This document shows, in pieces, positions 7,079 to 15,901 of a stretch of DNA of 34,981 nt; position 1 is the stretch's first letter, and each line of letters starts with the position of its first letter. A program made the translations under genes and the position numbers. The notes under the pieces were generated by a model that saw nothing but the letters and a program-made list of their open reading frames with translations, was not told the origin of the DNA and did not search any database. The DNA comes from Anaerotignum propionicum. GTDB lineage: Bacteria > Bacillota > Clostridia > Lachnospirales > Anaerotignaceae. The stretch covers positions 1 to 34,981 of the forward strand of contig NZ_JANGAD010000014.1 in NCBI RefSeq assembly GCF_024461735.1, written 5' to 3'.

Positions 7079-8140
7079 ATGAGAAAAGTCGAGGTAAATA
7101 CATCTACGCAATACGACATATTAATTGGAAAAGGACTCTTGACACAAGTTGGCAAAGAAATGGCAAGCCGTATTTCCCCCTGCAAGGTGGCACTGATAAC
7201 AGATGATAAAGTGGATAGTTTATTTTCTGCCACCGTTGCCCATTCATTAACACATGCAGGATTTGATTTGTGTAAATTTGTGTTCCCAAGGGGAGAAGGT
7301 TCAAAACATATCGGCACACTTAGTGATATCTTGGAGTTTCTGGCAGAGAATGAAATGACAAGACAAGATATTATTGTTGCTATGGGCGGCGGTGTCGTAG
7401 GTGATATGGCAGGCTTTGCAGCCGCCGTTTATCAAAGAGGAATTGATTTTGTGCAAATCCCCACAACTTTTTTGGCGGCAGTAGATTCCTCTGTGGGAGG
7501 GAAAACTGCCATTGATTTAAAAGCGGGCAAAAATATGGCAGGTGCATTTTATCAGCCAAAGTTGGTTCTTTGCGATACAAATGCACTGCAAACGTTGCCG
7601 GAGGAGGTTTTTGCCGATGGCATTGCAGAGACCTTGAAGTATGGAATTATAGGAAATGAAGATTTATTTAATAGGGTTGCGTCATTAGATTTTACCCAAG
7701 ACTTGGAAGAGATCATTGAAATTTGTGTGTCTATGAAAAGAGATATTGTAATGCGGGATGAGTTTGACAATGGGGAACGTCAGTTGTTGAACCTGGGGCA
7801 TACCCTAGGGCATTCCATTGAAAAGCTAAGTGGGTTTACTATTTCCCATGGCCACGGGGTAGCCATTGGGCTAAACCTAATTGCCAATGCCGCAGAAGCG
7901 AAAGGTTTTGCAGAAAGTGGTTTGGCAGAACGCATTCGCAAGGCATTAACAAAAAATGGGTTGCCGGTGAAAGCCGAGTTTTCTGCCCAACAGATTGCCC
8001 ATGGAACGTTGATGGACAAAAAAAGAAGGGGCGGAGCTATCAGCTTTATATTCCCCGAAAAAATCGGACAATGCCGTATTGAAAAAATACCTGTTGAGGA
8101 AGTTGAGCAATTAGTGGCGGAGGCCATGAAAAGTAGGTGA
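7079..8140 (+). CDS. aroB: 3-dehydroquinate synthase
   Basis: A 353-residue enzyme converting DAHP to 3-dehydroquinate, with NAD and a divalent metal as cofactors. Signatures are GGGVVGDMAGFAAAVYQRG near residue 102, QIPTTFLAAVDSSVGGKTAI near 122, the metal-site EVFADGIAETLKYG near 177, LNLGHTLGHSIE near 238 and SHGHGVAIG near 256. These include the glutamate and two histidines that bind zinc. Its length is normal for the family. GAGGGG stands just before the ATG. The stop codon at 8138-8140 is within the ribosome binding site of aroA, so the two are translationally linked. Confidence 0.97.
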   Translation: MRKVEVNTSTQYDILIGKGLLTQVGKEMASRISPCKVALITDDKVDSLFSATVAHSLTHAGFDLCKFVFPRGEGSKHIGTLSDILEFLAENEMTRQDIIVAMGGGVVGDMAGFAAAVYQRGIDFVQIPTTFLAAVDSSVGGKTAIDLKAGKNMAGAFYQPKLVLCDTNALQTLPEEVFADGIAETLKYGIIGNEDLFNRVASLDFTQDLEEIIEICVSMKRDIVMRDEFDNGERQLLNLGHTLGHSIEKLSGFTISHGHGVAIGLNLIANAAEAKGFAESGLAERIRKALTKNGLPVKAEFSAQQIAHGTLMDKKRRGGAISFIFPEKIGQCRIEKIPVEEVEQLVAEAMKSR

Positions 8141-8145
8141 AGTGA

Positions 8146-9411
8146 TTGAATATTAAAATCGGAAAAAGCATTCTTAAGGGAAATATAAAAGTGATTTCTT
8201 CCAAATCCGATGCCCATCGTTTGCTGATAGGGGCGGCTTTGGCAGATAAACCTACAAAAATTTTCTTAGAGGGCTGGTCGAATGATATAGAGGCTACAAA
8301 AAATTGTCTTGAAACACTGGGATGCAAGGTAATACGGGACAATGATGGCATCCAGATTACCCCCCTTTGGGATGAGCAAGTAGATGATATTGTATTGGAC
8401 TGTGTGGAAAGTGGTTCTACCCTTCGCTTTTTACTGCCAATTGTGGCTGCATTGGGGAAGCATGCAATTCTAGAGGGACAAGGAAGACTGCCTGAAAGAC
8501 CCATTGATGTATTATTGGAGGAGCTTAGAGCTCATGGCTCTTTGGTGAAGGAAAACAATTTACCACTGGTGATGGCTGGGCAAATTAGAGGCGGCGTTTA
8601 CACACTACCGGGAAATATTAGCTCTCAGTTCATTACAGGTCTTTTATTTGCCTTACCTCTTTTGAAGGAAGATAGTGAAATACGACTAACCACAAAATTA
8701 GAGTCAAGAGGTTATGTAGATATGACCCTTGATACTTTGAAACTCTTCCAAATTGAAATAGAAGAGAAAGATTGGGGCTTTCAGATAAAAGGGGGACAAA
8801 CTTATCGCTCGCCCCTCGAAGTTTCTGCAGAGGGTGATTGGTCAGGTGCTGCATTTTGGGTTGTTGCCGGGGGTATCGGGGGAGATATTACCTGTACTGG
8901 CTTACGCAAGAATTCTTGTCAGGGAGACAAAGAGATTGTTGATCTAATGGAACAGTTTGGGGCAAAGGTTAATTGGAAAGAAAATGAAGTTACGGTTTGT
9001 GGGAGCAGCTTAAAGGGAATCACCATTGATGCCGCTCAAATTCCTGATTTGGTGCCTGCCCTTTGTACAGCAGCAGCATTAGCAGAGGGAACAACGATTA
9101 TTTATAATGCAGGCAGACTGCGAATGAAGGAAAGTGACCGTCTAAAGGCGATGGCAGAAGGCTTGCAAAAGCTTGGAGTACGTGTGACGGAACAGCAGGA
9201 GTCTATTAGGATTGAAGGGGGCAGCGTGCACCCTGAGGGGGAAGTGATTTTAGATTCCTACGATGATCATCGCATTGTCATGTCCCTTGCAATTGCGGCG
9301 GCGGCATTGGGCGTTGAGGCAGTGATAGAAAGGGCGGAGGCGGTTTCCAAATCTTATCCCACGTTCTTTGCAGAATTTACACGTTTAGGGGGTGCGGCGG
9401 ATGTCTTCTAA
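8146..9411 (+). CDS. aroA: 3-phosphoshikimate 1-carboxyvinyltransferase (EPSP synthase)
   Basis: A 421-residue enzyme that transfers the enolpyruvyl group of phosphoenolpyruvate to shikimate 3-phosphate. Recognisable blocks are SSKSDAHRLLIGAALAD near residue 18, ESGSTLRFLLPIVAALG near 85, GRLPERPID near 110, GNISSQFITGLLFALPLL near 155, EGDWSGAAFWVVAG near 229, IPDLVPALCTAAALAEGTT near 301 and LRMKESDRLKAMAEGLQKLG near 326. The start is TTG at 8146, with TAGGTGA overlapping the aroB stop; the resulting N-terminus MNIKIGKSIL fits the family and no ATG is suitably placed. The end overlaps the start of aroC by 11 bases. Confidence 0.96.
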   Translation: MNIKIGKSILKGNIKVISSKSDAHRLLIGAALADKPTKIFLEGWSNDIEATKNCLETLGCKVIRDNDGIQITPLWDEQVDDIVLDCVESGSTLRFLLPIVAALGKHAILEGQGRLPERPIDVLLEELRAHGSLVKENNLPLVMAGQIRGGVYTLPGNISSQFITGLLFALPLLKEDSEIRLTTKLESRGYVDMTLDTLKLFQIEIEEKDWGFQIKGGQTYRSPLEVSAEGDWSGAAFWVVAGGIGGDITCTGLRKNSCQGDKEIVDLMEQFGAKVNWKENEVTVCGSSLKGITIDAAQIPDLVPALCTAAALAEGTTIIYNAGRLRMKESDRLKAMAEGLQKLGVRVTEQQESIRIEGGSVHPEGEVILDSYDDHRIVMSLAIAAAALGVEAVIERAEAVSKSYPTFFAEFTRLGGAADVF

Positions 9412-10489
9412 CTATGGAAACAAGGTGAAAATCAGCATTTTTGGACAATCCCATTCCGATGCCATTGGTGTTGTGATTGATGGGTTGCCGGCTGGAGAAG
9501 AAATAGATATAGAGAAGGCACAGCGGTTTTTAGACCGCAGAGCCCCCGGCAAAAATGCTTATTCTACCCCTAGAAAAGAAAGAGATCAGGTTCGAGTGGT
9601 TTCGGGTTTGTTTCAGGGCAGAACTTGCGGCGCACCCATTTGTGCAATGATTGAGAACACTAATACAAAATCAAAAGATTATGACCAGTTGAAAGATTTG
9701 CCAAGACCTGGCCATGCGGATTTCACTGCAGAAATGAAATATCATGGTTTTCAAGACCACCGTGGTGGCGGTCATTTTTCGGGTAGATTGACAGCACCCC
9801 TATGCTTTGCCGGCGCGGTATGCTTGCAGATATTAGAGCGTAGAGGCATTACCATTGGAGCTCATATCCTTTCCATTCATGAAGGGAAAGATGAAAACTT
9901 CAATCCTGTGGATATTACAAAAGATCAGTTGATACAGATTACCCAAAAAGCTTTTCCTACAATTGATGATGGAATGGCAGAGAAAATGCAGGATATCATT
10001 CAAAAGGCTAGGGAGCAAGGGAATTCTGTTGGGGGTGTAATTGAGAGTGTTGCCCTTGGTTTACCGGTGGGCATTGGCGAGCCAATGTTTGATGGTTTGG
10101 AAAGTAAGCTATCTTCTATCTTATTTGCAATTCCTGCAGTAAAGGGAGTGGAGTTTGGTGAAGGCTTTGGCGTGGCGGGGCTTTTAGGCTCAGAAAACAA
10201 TGATAGCTTTTATTATATAGAAGAAACTGGTGAAATTAAAACGAAAACCAATCATCATGGTGGTAGTTTAGGCGGTATTTCCACGGGAATGCCCTTGGTC
10301 ATTCGAACTGCATTTAAACCTACCCCATCTATCAGTAAAGAGCAGTCAACCATTAGCCTAAAGGAAGGAAAAGATGCCTTTTTAAAGGTTGTAGGGCGGC
10401 ATGATCCTTGCATTGTTCCCAGAGCAGTGCCTTGTGTGGAAGCGGCGATGGCCATTGCCCTGTTGGATTTATATGAGGAAAACAAATAA
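9401..10489 (+). CDS. aroC: Chorismate synthase
   Basis: A 362-residue flavin-dependent lyase that makes chorismate from EPSP. Signatures: FGQSHSDAIGVVIDGLPAG near residue 14, DRRAPGKNAYSTPRKERDQV near 44, RPGHADFTAEMKYHGFQDHR near 106, GGSLGGISTGMPLVIRTAFK near 287 and GRHDPCIVPRAVPCVEAAMA near 332. The ATG at 9401 was preferred over a GTG three codons earlier because AGGGGG lies 8 bases upstream and MSSNYGNKVKISIFGQSH is the expected N-terminus. It overlaps the aroA end by 11 bases. After it comes a 189-base gap, the largest inside this operon. Confidence 0.96.
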   Translation: MSSNYGNKVKISIFGQSHSDAIGVVIDGLPAGEEIDIEKAQRFLDRRAPGKNAYSTPRKERDQVRVVSGLFQGRTCGAPICAMIENTNTKSKDYDQLKDLPRPGHADFTAEMKYHGFQDHRGGGHFSGRLTAPLCFAGAVCLQILERRGITIGAHILSIHEGKDENFNPVDITKDQLIQITQKAFPTIDDGMAEKMQDIIQKAREQGNSVGGVIESVALGLPVGIGEPMFDGLESKLSSILFAIPAVKGVEFGEGFGVAGLLGSENNDSFYYIEETGEIKTKTNHHGGSLGGISTGMPLVIRTAFKPTPSISKEQSTISLKEGKDAFLKVVGRHDPCIVPRAVPCVEAAMAIALLDLYEENK

Positions 10490-10678
10490 TAAAAGGTACA
10501 CTTTGGTTTTTAATGAAATTTTTTTGTAGGATTTTAATGAGGTAAAGATTTTATAACTTATTTTATTTATATATGTTTTTGAGAAATACAGCATAAGTGT
10601 ACATTGAGACTTACACAGTGCATTTAAATTAGGAATAGCTACCATTGTGGAAGTGCTATATTTAAGGAGGAACGAAAG

Positions 10679-11818
10679 ATGGATTTAGAGGCTTTAAGAT
10701 TGAGAGTAAATGAAATTGATGATGAAATTGCCAAGCTGTTTGTAGAACGCATGCAGACATCAGCGAAAATTGCAGAGGCAAAAGCAGAAAAAAACCTGCC
10801 TGTTTTAGACCAAAAAAGAGAAAATCAGGTGCTCCAACGGGTGATGGAACAAGTAGGAGAAGAATTTGAATTATATACTAAAACCCTGTATCACACCATG
10901 TTTGAAGTGAGCAGAAGCTATCAGGCAGGGCTCTTAACAAAAGAAACACCTCTTTCTCAAGAAATCCTTGCAAACATTCAAGAGCCTAAGCTGGAGTTCC
11001 CCAGAAAAGCAGTTGTTGCTTGCCAAGGCGTGGAAGGCTCTTATGCAGAGCGAGCATGCGGAAAGCTTTTTTCTATGCCTAACACCATGTTTTTCAATAG
11101 TTTTGAGAGTGTGTTCAATGCGGTAGAAATGGGACTTTGCCAATATGGTGTTTTGCCCATTGAAAACAGCTCTGCGGGTTCAGTAACAGAGGTGTATGAT
11201 TTGATGGTTCGCCATAAATTTTATGTGGTGAAAAGCTTGAAACTGCATATTAATCATGCTCTTGTAACAAAAAAAGGCATTAAGCTCTCTGACATCAAAG
11301 AAATTATCTCTCATGAGCAAGCTTTGCAACAATGCAGTGAATTTTTGAAATCCTTACCTAATGTAAAAGTTACTGTGTTCGAAAATACAGCAACAGCGGC
11401 AAAATATGTTGCGGAATGCGACCGTACGGATATAGCAGCACTTTCCTCACCTGAATGTGCAAAGCTATACGGCTTAGATATTCTCAAAGAGGATGTTCAG
11501 AACAACGCAAACAACTATACTCGCTTTATTTGTATCGCAAAAAATATGGAAATTTATGCTGGAGCGAACAAAATAAGCTTGTTGCTTTCTGTGGCTCACA
11601 AACCGGGTTCTTTGCATGAAATGATTGGAAAGGTTGCATGCCAAGGACTGAATCTTTCTAAGCTGGAGAGCCGACCTATTCCAGGAAAAGATTTCGAGTT
11701 CCGTTTCTATTTTGATATTGATGGTTCTGTATTCTCTCCTTATGTATTGACGTTACTGAAGGATATGGAATTATCTGCAGAAAAATTATCCTTCTTAGGA
11801 TGCTATTCGGAAATGTAA
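10679..11818 (+). CDS. pheA: Bifunctional chorismate mutase / prephenate dehydratase (P-protein)
   Basis: A 379-residue fused enzyme that rearranges chorismate to prephenate and dehydrates it to phenylpyruvate. Residues 1-85 are an AroQ-type chorismate mutase (LRLRVNEIDDEIAKLFVERM, with KAEKNLPVLDQKRE). Residues 108-285 are the dehydratase: ACQGVEGSYAERACGKLF, GVLPIENSSAGSVTEVYDLM and NNYTRFICIA (the TRF motif). Residues 297-375 are an ACT domain with SKLESRPIPG, the ESRP motif that in known P-proteins senses phenylalanine. AAGGAGG precedes the ATG. It is the only chorismate mutase in the window and probably also feeds TyrA. Confidence 0.96.
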   Translation: MDLEALRLRVNEIDDEIAKLFVERMQTSAKIAEAKAEKNLPVLDQKRENQVLQRVMEQVGEEFELYTKTLYHTMFEVSRSYQAGLLTKETPLSQEILANIQEPKLEFPRKAVVACQGVEGSYAERACGKLFSMPNTMFFNSFESVFNAVEMGLCQYGVLPIENSSAGSVTEVYDLMVRHKFYVVKSLKLHINHALVTKKGIKLSDIKEIISHEQALQQCSEFLKSLPNVKVTVFENTATAAKYVAECDRTDIAALSSPECAKLYGLDILKEDVQNNANNYTRFICIAKNMEIYAGANKISLLLSVAHKPGSLHEMIGKVACQGLNLSKLESRPIPGKDFEFRFYFDIDGSVFSPYVLTLLKDMELSAEKLSFLGCYSEM

Positions 11819-11829
11819 GGAGCGATGGT

Positions 11830-12282
11830 ATGAAGATTCTCGTGCTGAACGGACCGAATCTGAATATGCTTGGCATTCGTGAAAAAGGAATTTATGGAAA
11901 TGAAACCTATGAGGATTTGGTGTATTTAATTGAAGAAACAGCCAAAGAAAAAGGTATTGAGGTGGAAGTATTTCAATCCAATCATGAGGGTGCTCTGGTT
12001 GACCGTATTCAACAGGCTTACTTTGATAAAACAGAGGGGATTGTGATAAACCCTGCCGCCTATACCCATACCAGTATTGCTATTTTGGATGCATTGAAGG
12101 CGGTGAATTTACCTGCGGTGGAAGTGCACATATCCGATGTGAGTCAAAGAGAAGATTTTCGTCAGATTTCCTACCCGGGAAAGGCGTGTGTCAAAACAAT
12201 TATGGGAAAAGGCTTTTTGGGATATAAAGAAGGGATGCTGTTTTTACTGGAAAGAAAGTTGGGAGAGGGGAATAAGCAATGA
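11830..12282 (+). CDS. aroQ: 3-dehydroquinate dehydratase, type II
   Basis: A 150-residue type II dehydroquinase, which forms 3-dehydroshikimate as a dodecamer. Motifs: LVLNGPNLNMLGIRE at the N-terminus, Tyr in KGIYGNETYEDL, FQSNHEGALVDRIQ near 50, INPAAYTHTSIAILDAL near 75 and VEVHISDVSQREDFRQIS near 97 (catalytic His). The ATG at 11830 was chosen because AAGGAG lies 7 bases upstream and the family starts MKILVLNGPN; an in-frame upstream start at 11800 would overlap pheA. Gap to pheA is 11 bases, and its stop overlaps the next start as ATGA. It is placed after pheA, not with the other trunk genes. Confidence 0.96.
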   Translation: MKILVLNGPNLNMLGIREKGIYGNETYEDLVYLIEETAKEKGIEVEVFQSNHEGALVDRIQQAYFDKTEGIVINPAAYTHTSIAILDALKAVNLPAVEVHISDVSQREDFRQISYPGKACVKTIMGKGFLGYKEGMLFLLERKLGEGNKQ

Positions 12283-13466
12283 TTTCAAAGAATATGAAGG
12301 AATTGGTAGATAAGAGTGCAGCTATTAGCGCGCTTTTTACAGAAGGCCCACGATTGCGCAAATTATTGGGAGATGACAATGTCTTTGATTTTGGCATTGG
12401 CAACCCAAACGTAAAGGCTCCCGTTTCAGTCAATCAAACAGCAATTGAATTATTGGAAAATATGGATTCCTTGGCGCTGCATAGCTATACTGATGGGGCA
12501 GGTATTCCAGAGGTACGAGAATCTATTGCTGAAAGCTTAAATCGTCGCTTTGGGGAAGAATATACAGGGAAAAATATCGTTATGACCACAGGTGCGGCAG
12601 GTGGATTAAACGTAATTTTAAAGGTTCTTTTAGACCAAGGGGACGAGGTTTCGACCTTTGCGCCTTATTTTTCAGAATATGATGTATATGTTGCCAATGC
12701 AGGTGGACGCTTGATTTCCATTGCCCCAAATATTCCCTCCTTTTTACCTGATGCCAGCCAATTGGAGGAAACGATAACCTCCAAAACAAAGGCGATTATC
12801 ATTAATAACCCCAATAACCCCACAGGTGTGGTTTATGATGAAGAAACCTTGGTAAAGGTAGCAGAGGTTTTAAATAAGAAGGGGAAAGAATTCGGAACTA
12901 CTATTTATTTGATTTCAGATGAGCCATATAGGGAATTGGTTTTTGATGGTGTGACAGTGCCTTATATTCCAAAGATTTATGGTAATACAATTGTTGCCTA
13001 CTCCTTCTCAAAATCTCTTTCTTTACCGGGAGATAGAATCGGTTATTTAACCATCCCGCCAACGGTGGAGGATTTTGAGGATGTGGTTTACGGTGCAGGG
13101 GTAGCTAACCGGGTGCTGGGGTTTGTCAATGCCCCTGCATTACAGCAATTGGTGGTGGCAAGATGCTGTGATGAAAAGTCGGACATTGCTTTTTATGATA
13201 AGAACAGAGAGATTTTATACAATGCACTAATCAGCTATGGTTTTGAATGCGCAAAACCACAAGGTGCCTTTTACCTCTTTGTAAAGGCACTGGAAGAAGA
13301 TGATGTTGCCTTTGTAAATAAGGCTAAAGAATTTGGTATTTTGATGACACCGGGTCGAGGTTTTGGGTGTAAGGGCTATGTCAGGATTGCTTATTGTGTT
13401 GCAAGAACTGTCATCGAGAGAGCACTCCCTTCCTTTGAAAAGCTAGCTAAGTCATATAAAAAATGA
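12279..13466 (+). CDS. PLP-dependent class I/II aminotransferase, probably for aromatic amino acids
   Basis: A 395-residue fold-type I aminotransferase. It shows FDFGIGNPNVKAPV near residue 38, TTGAAGGLNVILKVLLDQG near 106, NNPNNPTGVVYDEETL near 175, SDEPYRELVFDG near 215 and the PLP lysine K245 in YSFSKSLSLPGDRIGY. The C-terminus has GYVRIAYCVA with the carboxylate-binding Arg. The family includes aspartate, alanine and aromatic aminotransferases, so substrate is not proven; its position as last gene of the Phe/Tyr operon, overlapping aroQ by four bases, suggests transamination of phenylpyruvate and hydroxyphenylpyruvate. A strong terminator follows 15 bases after the stop. Confidence 0.88.
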   Translation: MISKNMKELVDKSAAISALFTEGPRLRKLLGDDNVFDFGIGNPNVKAPVSVNQTAIELLENMDSLALHSYTDGAGIPEVRESIAESLNRRFGEEYTGKNIVMTTGAAGGLNVILKVLLDQGDEVSTFAPYFSEYDVYVANAGGRLISIAPNIPSFLPDASQLEETITSKTKAIIINNPNNPTGVVYDEETLVKVAEVLNKKGKEFGTTIYLISDEPYRELVFDGVTVPYIPKIYGNTIVAYSFSKSLSLPGDRIGYLTIPPTVEDFEDVVYGAGVANRVLGFVNAPALQQLVVARCCDEKSDIAFYDKNREILYNALISYGFECAKPQGAFYLFVKALEEDDVAFVNKAKEFGILMTPGRGFGCKGYVRIAYCVARTVIERALPSFEKLAKSYKK

Positions 13467-13481
13467 GATTATAATAATTTG

Positions 13482-13515
13482 CAGGTATTGCATAAGCAAT
13501 ACCTGTTTTTTTTTG
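13482..13515 (+). terminator. Terminator of the aro operon
   Basis: CAGGTATTGC (13482-13491) and GCAATACCTG (13496-13505) form a perfect 10-bp stem around ATAA, followed by nine T residues. It closes the unit that starts at 4781. Confidence 0.95.
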
Positions 13516-13713
13516 TGTTTGGGGAGAAAAGTGGAGATTGAAATTAACTTTTTTTTCTTCATACAGATTTCATTCATTTTAATTTCTAGTGGGTGAATGG
13601 TGGTGGGGAAATAATTTGTCGTTTCTCGTTGAAATATTCTCTTATATGAGTATAAACATTGAATTATCAAGGTTTTTTTCTGAAAAACGCAGAAGTTTTT
13701 TGTACTATGGGGC
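13516..13713. other. Gene-free stretch between aro operon and dcw cluster
   Basis: About 200 bases between the aro terminator and the mraZ promoter. It is AT-rich with several T-runs and a GTGGGTGAATGGTGGTGGGG patch (13589-13608) that resembles MraZ repeats but lacks the 10-base spacing. I see no gene in it. Confidence 0.5.
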
Positions 13714-13742
13714 TTGCCTATTTCCGTTAAATATATTACAAT
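13714..13742 (+). promoter_or_regulatory. Promoter of the dcw cluster
   Basis: TTGCCT at 13714-13719 and TACAAT at 13737-13742 are 17 bases apart. The MraZ-type repeats begin at the next base, so a bound repressor would cover the transcription start. Confidence 0.7.
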
Positions 13743-13776
13743 GTGGTTAATAGTGGTGGAAAGTGGGCGAAAATGG
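13743..13776 (+). promoter_or_regulatory. MraZ-type operator: four tetramers at 10-base spacing
   Basis: GTGG occurs at 13743, 13753 and 13763 and ATGG at 13773, exactly one helical turn apart, directly after the -10 box and 50 bases before mraZ. MraZ is known to bind tandem short G-rich repeats at about this spacing upstream of its own gene in E. coli and mycoplasmas. Autoregulation is therefore likely. Confidence 0.7.
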
Positions 13777-13826
13777 TTTTAGTTGCCCTGTTTTTCCCTG
13801 AAAGGGTGAAGGGTGGTGACTACAAA

Positions 13827-14258
13827 ATGTTTCTCGGTGAATTTCAACATTCAATTGATTCCAAAGGGCGCTTAATTGTGCCATCGAAATTTCGAGATGG
13901 CTTAGGTGAACATTTTGTGGTAACCAAAGGCTTAGATAATTGCTTGTTTGCATATCCAAAAAGCGAGTGGGCAATTTTTGAAGAGAAATTGAAACAATTG
14001 CCTTTGACCAGCAGTGGCGCAAGAAAATTTGTCCGTTTTTTCTTTTCAGGTGCCATCGAATGCGATTTAGATAATCAGGGAAGAATAAATTTGCCTGCCA
14101 ATCTTAGAGAATATGCAGGCCTTAAAAAAGATGTTGTTTCAATCGGTGTCAACAATCGTGTTGAGATTTGGAATAAGGATGACTGGGCTGATTATAACAA
14201 CGAAGAAAATTTTATCAGCAATGAATTGGCTTTTGAAATGGAGAATTTGGGAATTTAA
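13827..14258 (+). CDS. mraZ: Transcriptional regulator MraZ
   Basis: A 143-residue MraZ, a ring-forming DNA-binding protein that represses the dcw operon. It contains two swapped-hairpin AbrB-like domains, each with the signature: [19 protein letters not shown] near residue 5 and [20 protein letters not shown] near 76. The start at 13827 ([11 protein letters not shown]) gives the usual family length of 143; an ATG-less extension to 13743 would place the operator repeats inside the coding region. GGTGGTGA precedes the ATG. It heads the cell wall cluster and its presumed binding site lies 50-80 bases upstream. Confidence 0.95.
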   Translation: MFLGEFQHSIDSKGRLIVPSKFRDGLGEHFVVTKGLDNCLFAYPKSEWAIFEEKLKQLPLTSSGARKFVRFFFSGAIECDLDNQGRINLPANLREYAGLKKDVVSIGVNNRVEIWNKDDWADYNNEENFISNELAFEMENLGI

Positions 14259-14401
14259 TGATTACAGAGGGACAAACCTTAGTAAAAATGTGTTTTCAGG
14301 TTGGGTCGTTTCCAAATAAAATTAGTTAAGAATATTTTACGAGTATAACGTAAATCAGAAAGGATAGGGATGGCGTGATTGCGTTGTCCAAGGTGACCAT
14401 T

Positions 14402-15340
14402 TTGGAATTTCATCATGTTTCCGTACTCCTATGGGAGTGCATTGAAAATTTAAAGATTAAGCCTGATGGGGTTTATGTAGATGGAACAATGGGCGGTGGC
14501 GGTCATTCCTTAGAAATTGCGAAAAAGCTGACAACAGGCAGACTGATTTGTATTGATCAGGATTTGAATGCCCATAAGGCGGCAAAGGAAAGACTAAAGG
14601 AACATTTGGATAAAATTACTTTTGTCCATAATAATTTTGGGAATATCGGTAGCATTTTGGATGGTCTTGGCATTCACAAGATAGATGGAATGCTTTTGGA
14701 TATAGGGGTTTCCTCTCATCAGCTGGATGAAGCGGAGAGAGGCTTTTCCTACCAGCATGATGCGCCCTTGGATATGAGAATGGATACTACCAATCCTTTT
14801 TCCGCCTATGCTCTTATCAATGAATATAATGAGGACGAGCTGAATCGTGTAATTTTCAACTATGGTGAAGAGCGTTGGGCAAGAAGAATCGCCCAGTTCA
14901 TCATTCAGGAAAGGCAAAACAAGCCCATCGAAACAACGGGCGAGTTGGTTGAGGTGATTAAAAAGGCAGTACCAAAGGGAGCCAGAAAGGATGGACCTCA
15001 TCCTGCCAAGAGAACTTTTCAAGCAATTCGCATTGAGGTAAATGGTGAGTTGGAAGTGTTACAGCAAGCCATTGATGCAGTGGCAAATAGATTGAATCCC
15101 GGCGGAAGGCTTTGTATCATCACCTTTCATTCTCTGGAGGACAGAATTGTAAAAGAGGCTTTTCGAAAACAAGAGAATCCTTGTGTTTGTCCCCCTCAAT
15201 TTCCTATTTGTATGTGTGGAAAAAAACAAACAGGCAAAGTGATTACAAGAAAACCAATTGTATCTAGTGAGGAAGAGTTGGAAATGAACCCTCGTGCCAG
15301 AAGCGCCAAGCTTCGTGTATTGGAGGGGGTAGAAAATTAA
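14402..15340 (+). CDS. rsmH: 16S rRNA m4C1402 methyltransferase RsmH (MraW)
   Basis: With a TTG start at 14402 the protein is 312 residues and begins [17 protein letters not shown], as in the family (311-313 residues). AAGGTGA lies 5 bases upstream of the TTG. The frame is open further, to a GTG at 14375 that has AGGATAGGG upstream, which is the alternative (321 residues). RsmH methylates N4 of C1402 in 16S rRNA using S-adenosylmethionine. Motifs are [11 protein letters not shown] near 28, [20 protein letters not shown] near 92, [23 protein letters not shown] near 209 and [14 protein letters not shown] near 248. It stands in its usual place after mraZ. Confidence 0.93.
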   Translation: MEFHHVSVLLWECIENLKIKPDGVYVDGTMGGGGHSLEIAKKLTTGRLICIDQDLNAHKAAKERLKEHLDKITFVHNNFGNIGSILDGLGIHKIDGMLLDIGVSSHQLDEAERGFSYQHDAPLDMRMDTTNPFSAYALINEYNEDELNRVIFNYGEERWARRIAQFIIQERQNKPIETTGELVEVIKKAVPKGARKDGPHPAKRTFQAIRIEVNGELEVLQQAIDAVANRLNPGGRLCIITFHSLEDRIVKEAFRKQENPCVCPPQFPICMCGKKQTGKVITRKPIVSSEEELEMNPRARSAKLRVLEGVEN

Positions 15341-15358
15341 AATGGAAGGGGTATTGAC

Positions 15359-15898
15359 ATGGCAGCGAAAAAATATGACAGATATGGAAATAATTTTAAA
15401 GGTTCTTCCTATTATGCCTACGGCAACGTTGCATATGACGTACAGCCGGAATATATCCCTTATTATACAGACGAAGAAGATGAAAAGAATCGTATTGCAG
15501 AGGAAAAAGCCCGAAAGGCTGAAAATAGAGAAAGTAGAATTACTGCCTTTAAGCTGATTATAATTATGCTACTTCTTTTTGCTGGAAGCATTGTTTTCAT
15601 GGGTATGAACGTAAGAGTGACCAATGAAAGAGTTGAGCTTCGAAAAGAGAAAAATCAACTTGCAGATTTGAAAGCAAGCAACGCCATTTTAGAGGCAGAG
15701 CTAACAGAGCAGATTGATTTGGGTTATATTAAGGAGCAGGCAACAACACGCTTAGGTATGGCGGAACCTCAGCCTTACCAAATCGTATACATAGATGTAC
15801 CCAAGCAAAGCTATACAGTGCAATATGCGGCAGACACAACAAATGAAGACAATAATTCCGGTTTTTTAAAATTTAAAAGTCGATTGAAAAAGGATTGA
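15359..15898 (+). CDS. ftsL: Cell division protein FtsL
   Basis: A 179-residue bitopic membrane protein at the usual ftsL position between rsmH and pbpB. Residues 1-60 are cytoplasmic and rich in Tyr then charged residues (YYTDEEDEKNRIAEEKARKA). One membrane segment lies about 63-83 (FKLIIIMLLLFAGSIVFMGM). The outside part starts with a heptad-like coiled coil (NERVELRKEKNQLADLKASN) and has the YIKEQATTRLGMAEPQPYQI block that ends with a proline-tyrosine, typical of FtsL/DivIC-type proteins. FtsL couples the FtsW-FtsI synthase to the divisome. The family is poorly conserved, so position and topology carry the call. The cytoplasmic arm is longer than in E. coli. Confidence 0.85.
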   Translation: MAAKKYDRYGNNFKGSSYYAYGNVAYDVQPEYIPYYTDEEDEKNRIAEEKARKAENRESRITAFKLIIIMLLLFAGSIVFMGMNVRVTNERVELRKEKNQLADLKASNAILEAELTEQIDLGYIKEQATTRLGMAEPQPYQIVYIDVPKQSYTVQYAADTTNEDNNSGFLKFKSRLKKD

Positions 15899-15901
15899 TG
15901 T

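Noticed and set aside
10496..10602. 8-base inverted arms GTACACTT and AAGTGTAC in the aroC-pheA gap
   Set aside because: Arms are 91 bases apart in AT-rich DNA and I found no good promoter or terminator beside them; chance is likely. The gap shows no other clear signal.
13589..13608. Second MraZ operator upstream of the promoter
   Set aside because: The G-rich tetramers here are 11 and 3 bases apart, not the regular 10, and lie 100 bases before the promoter.
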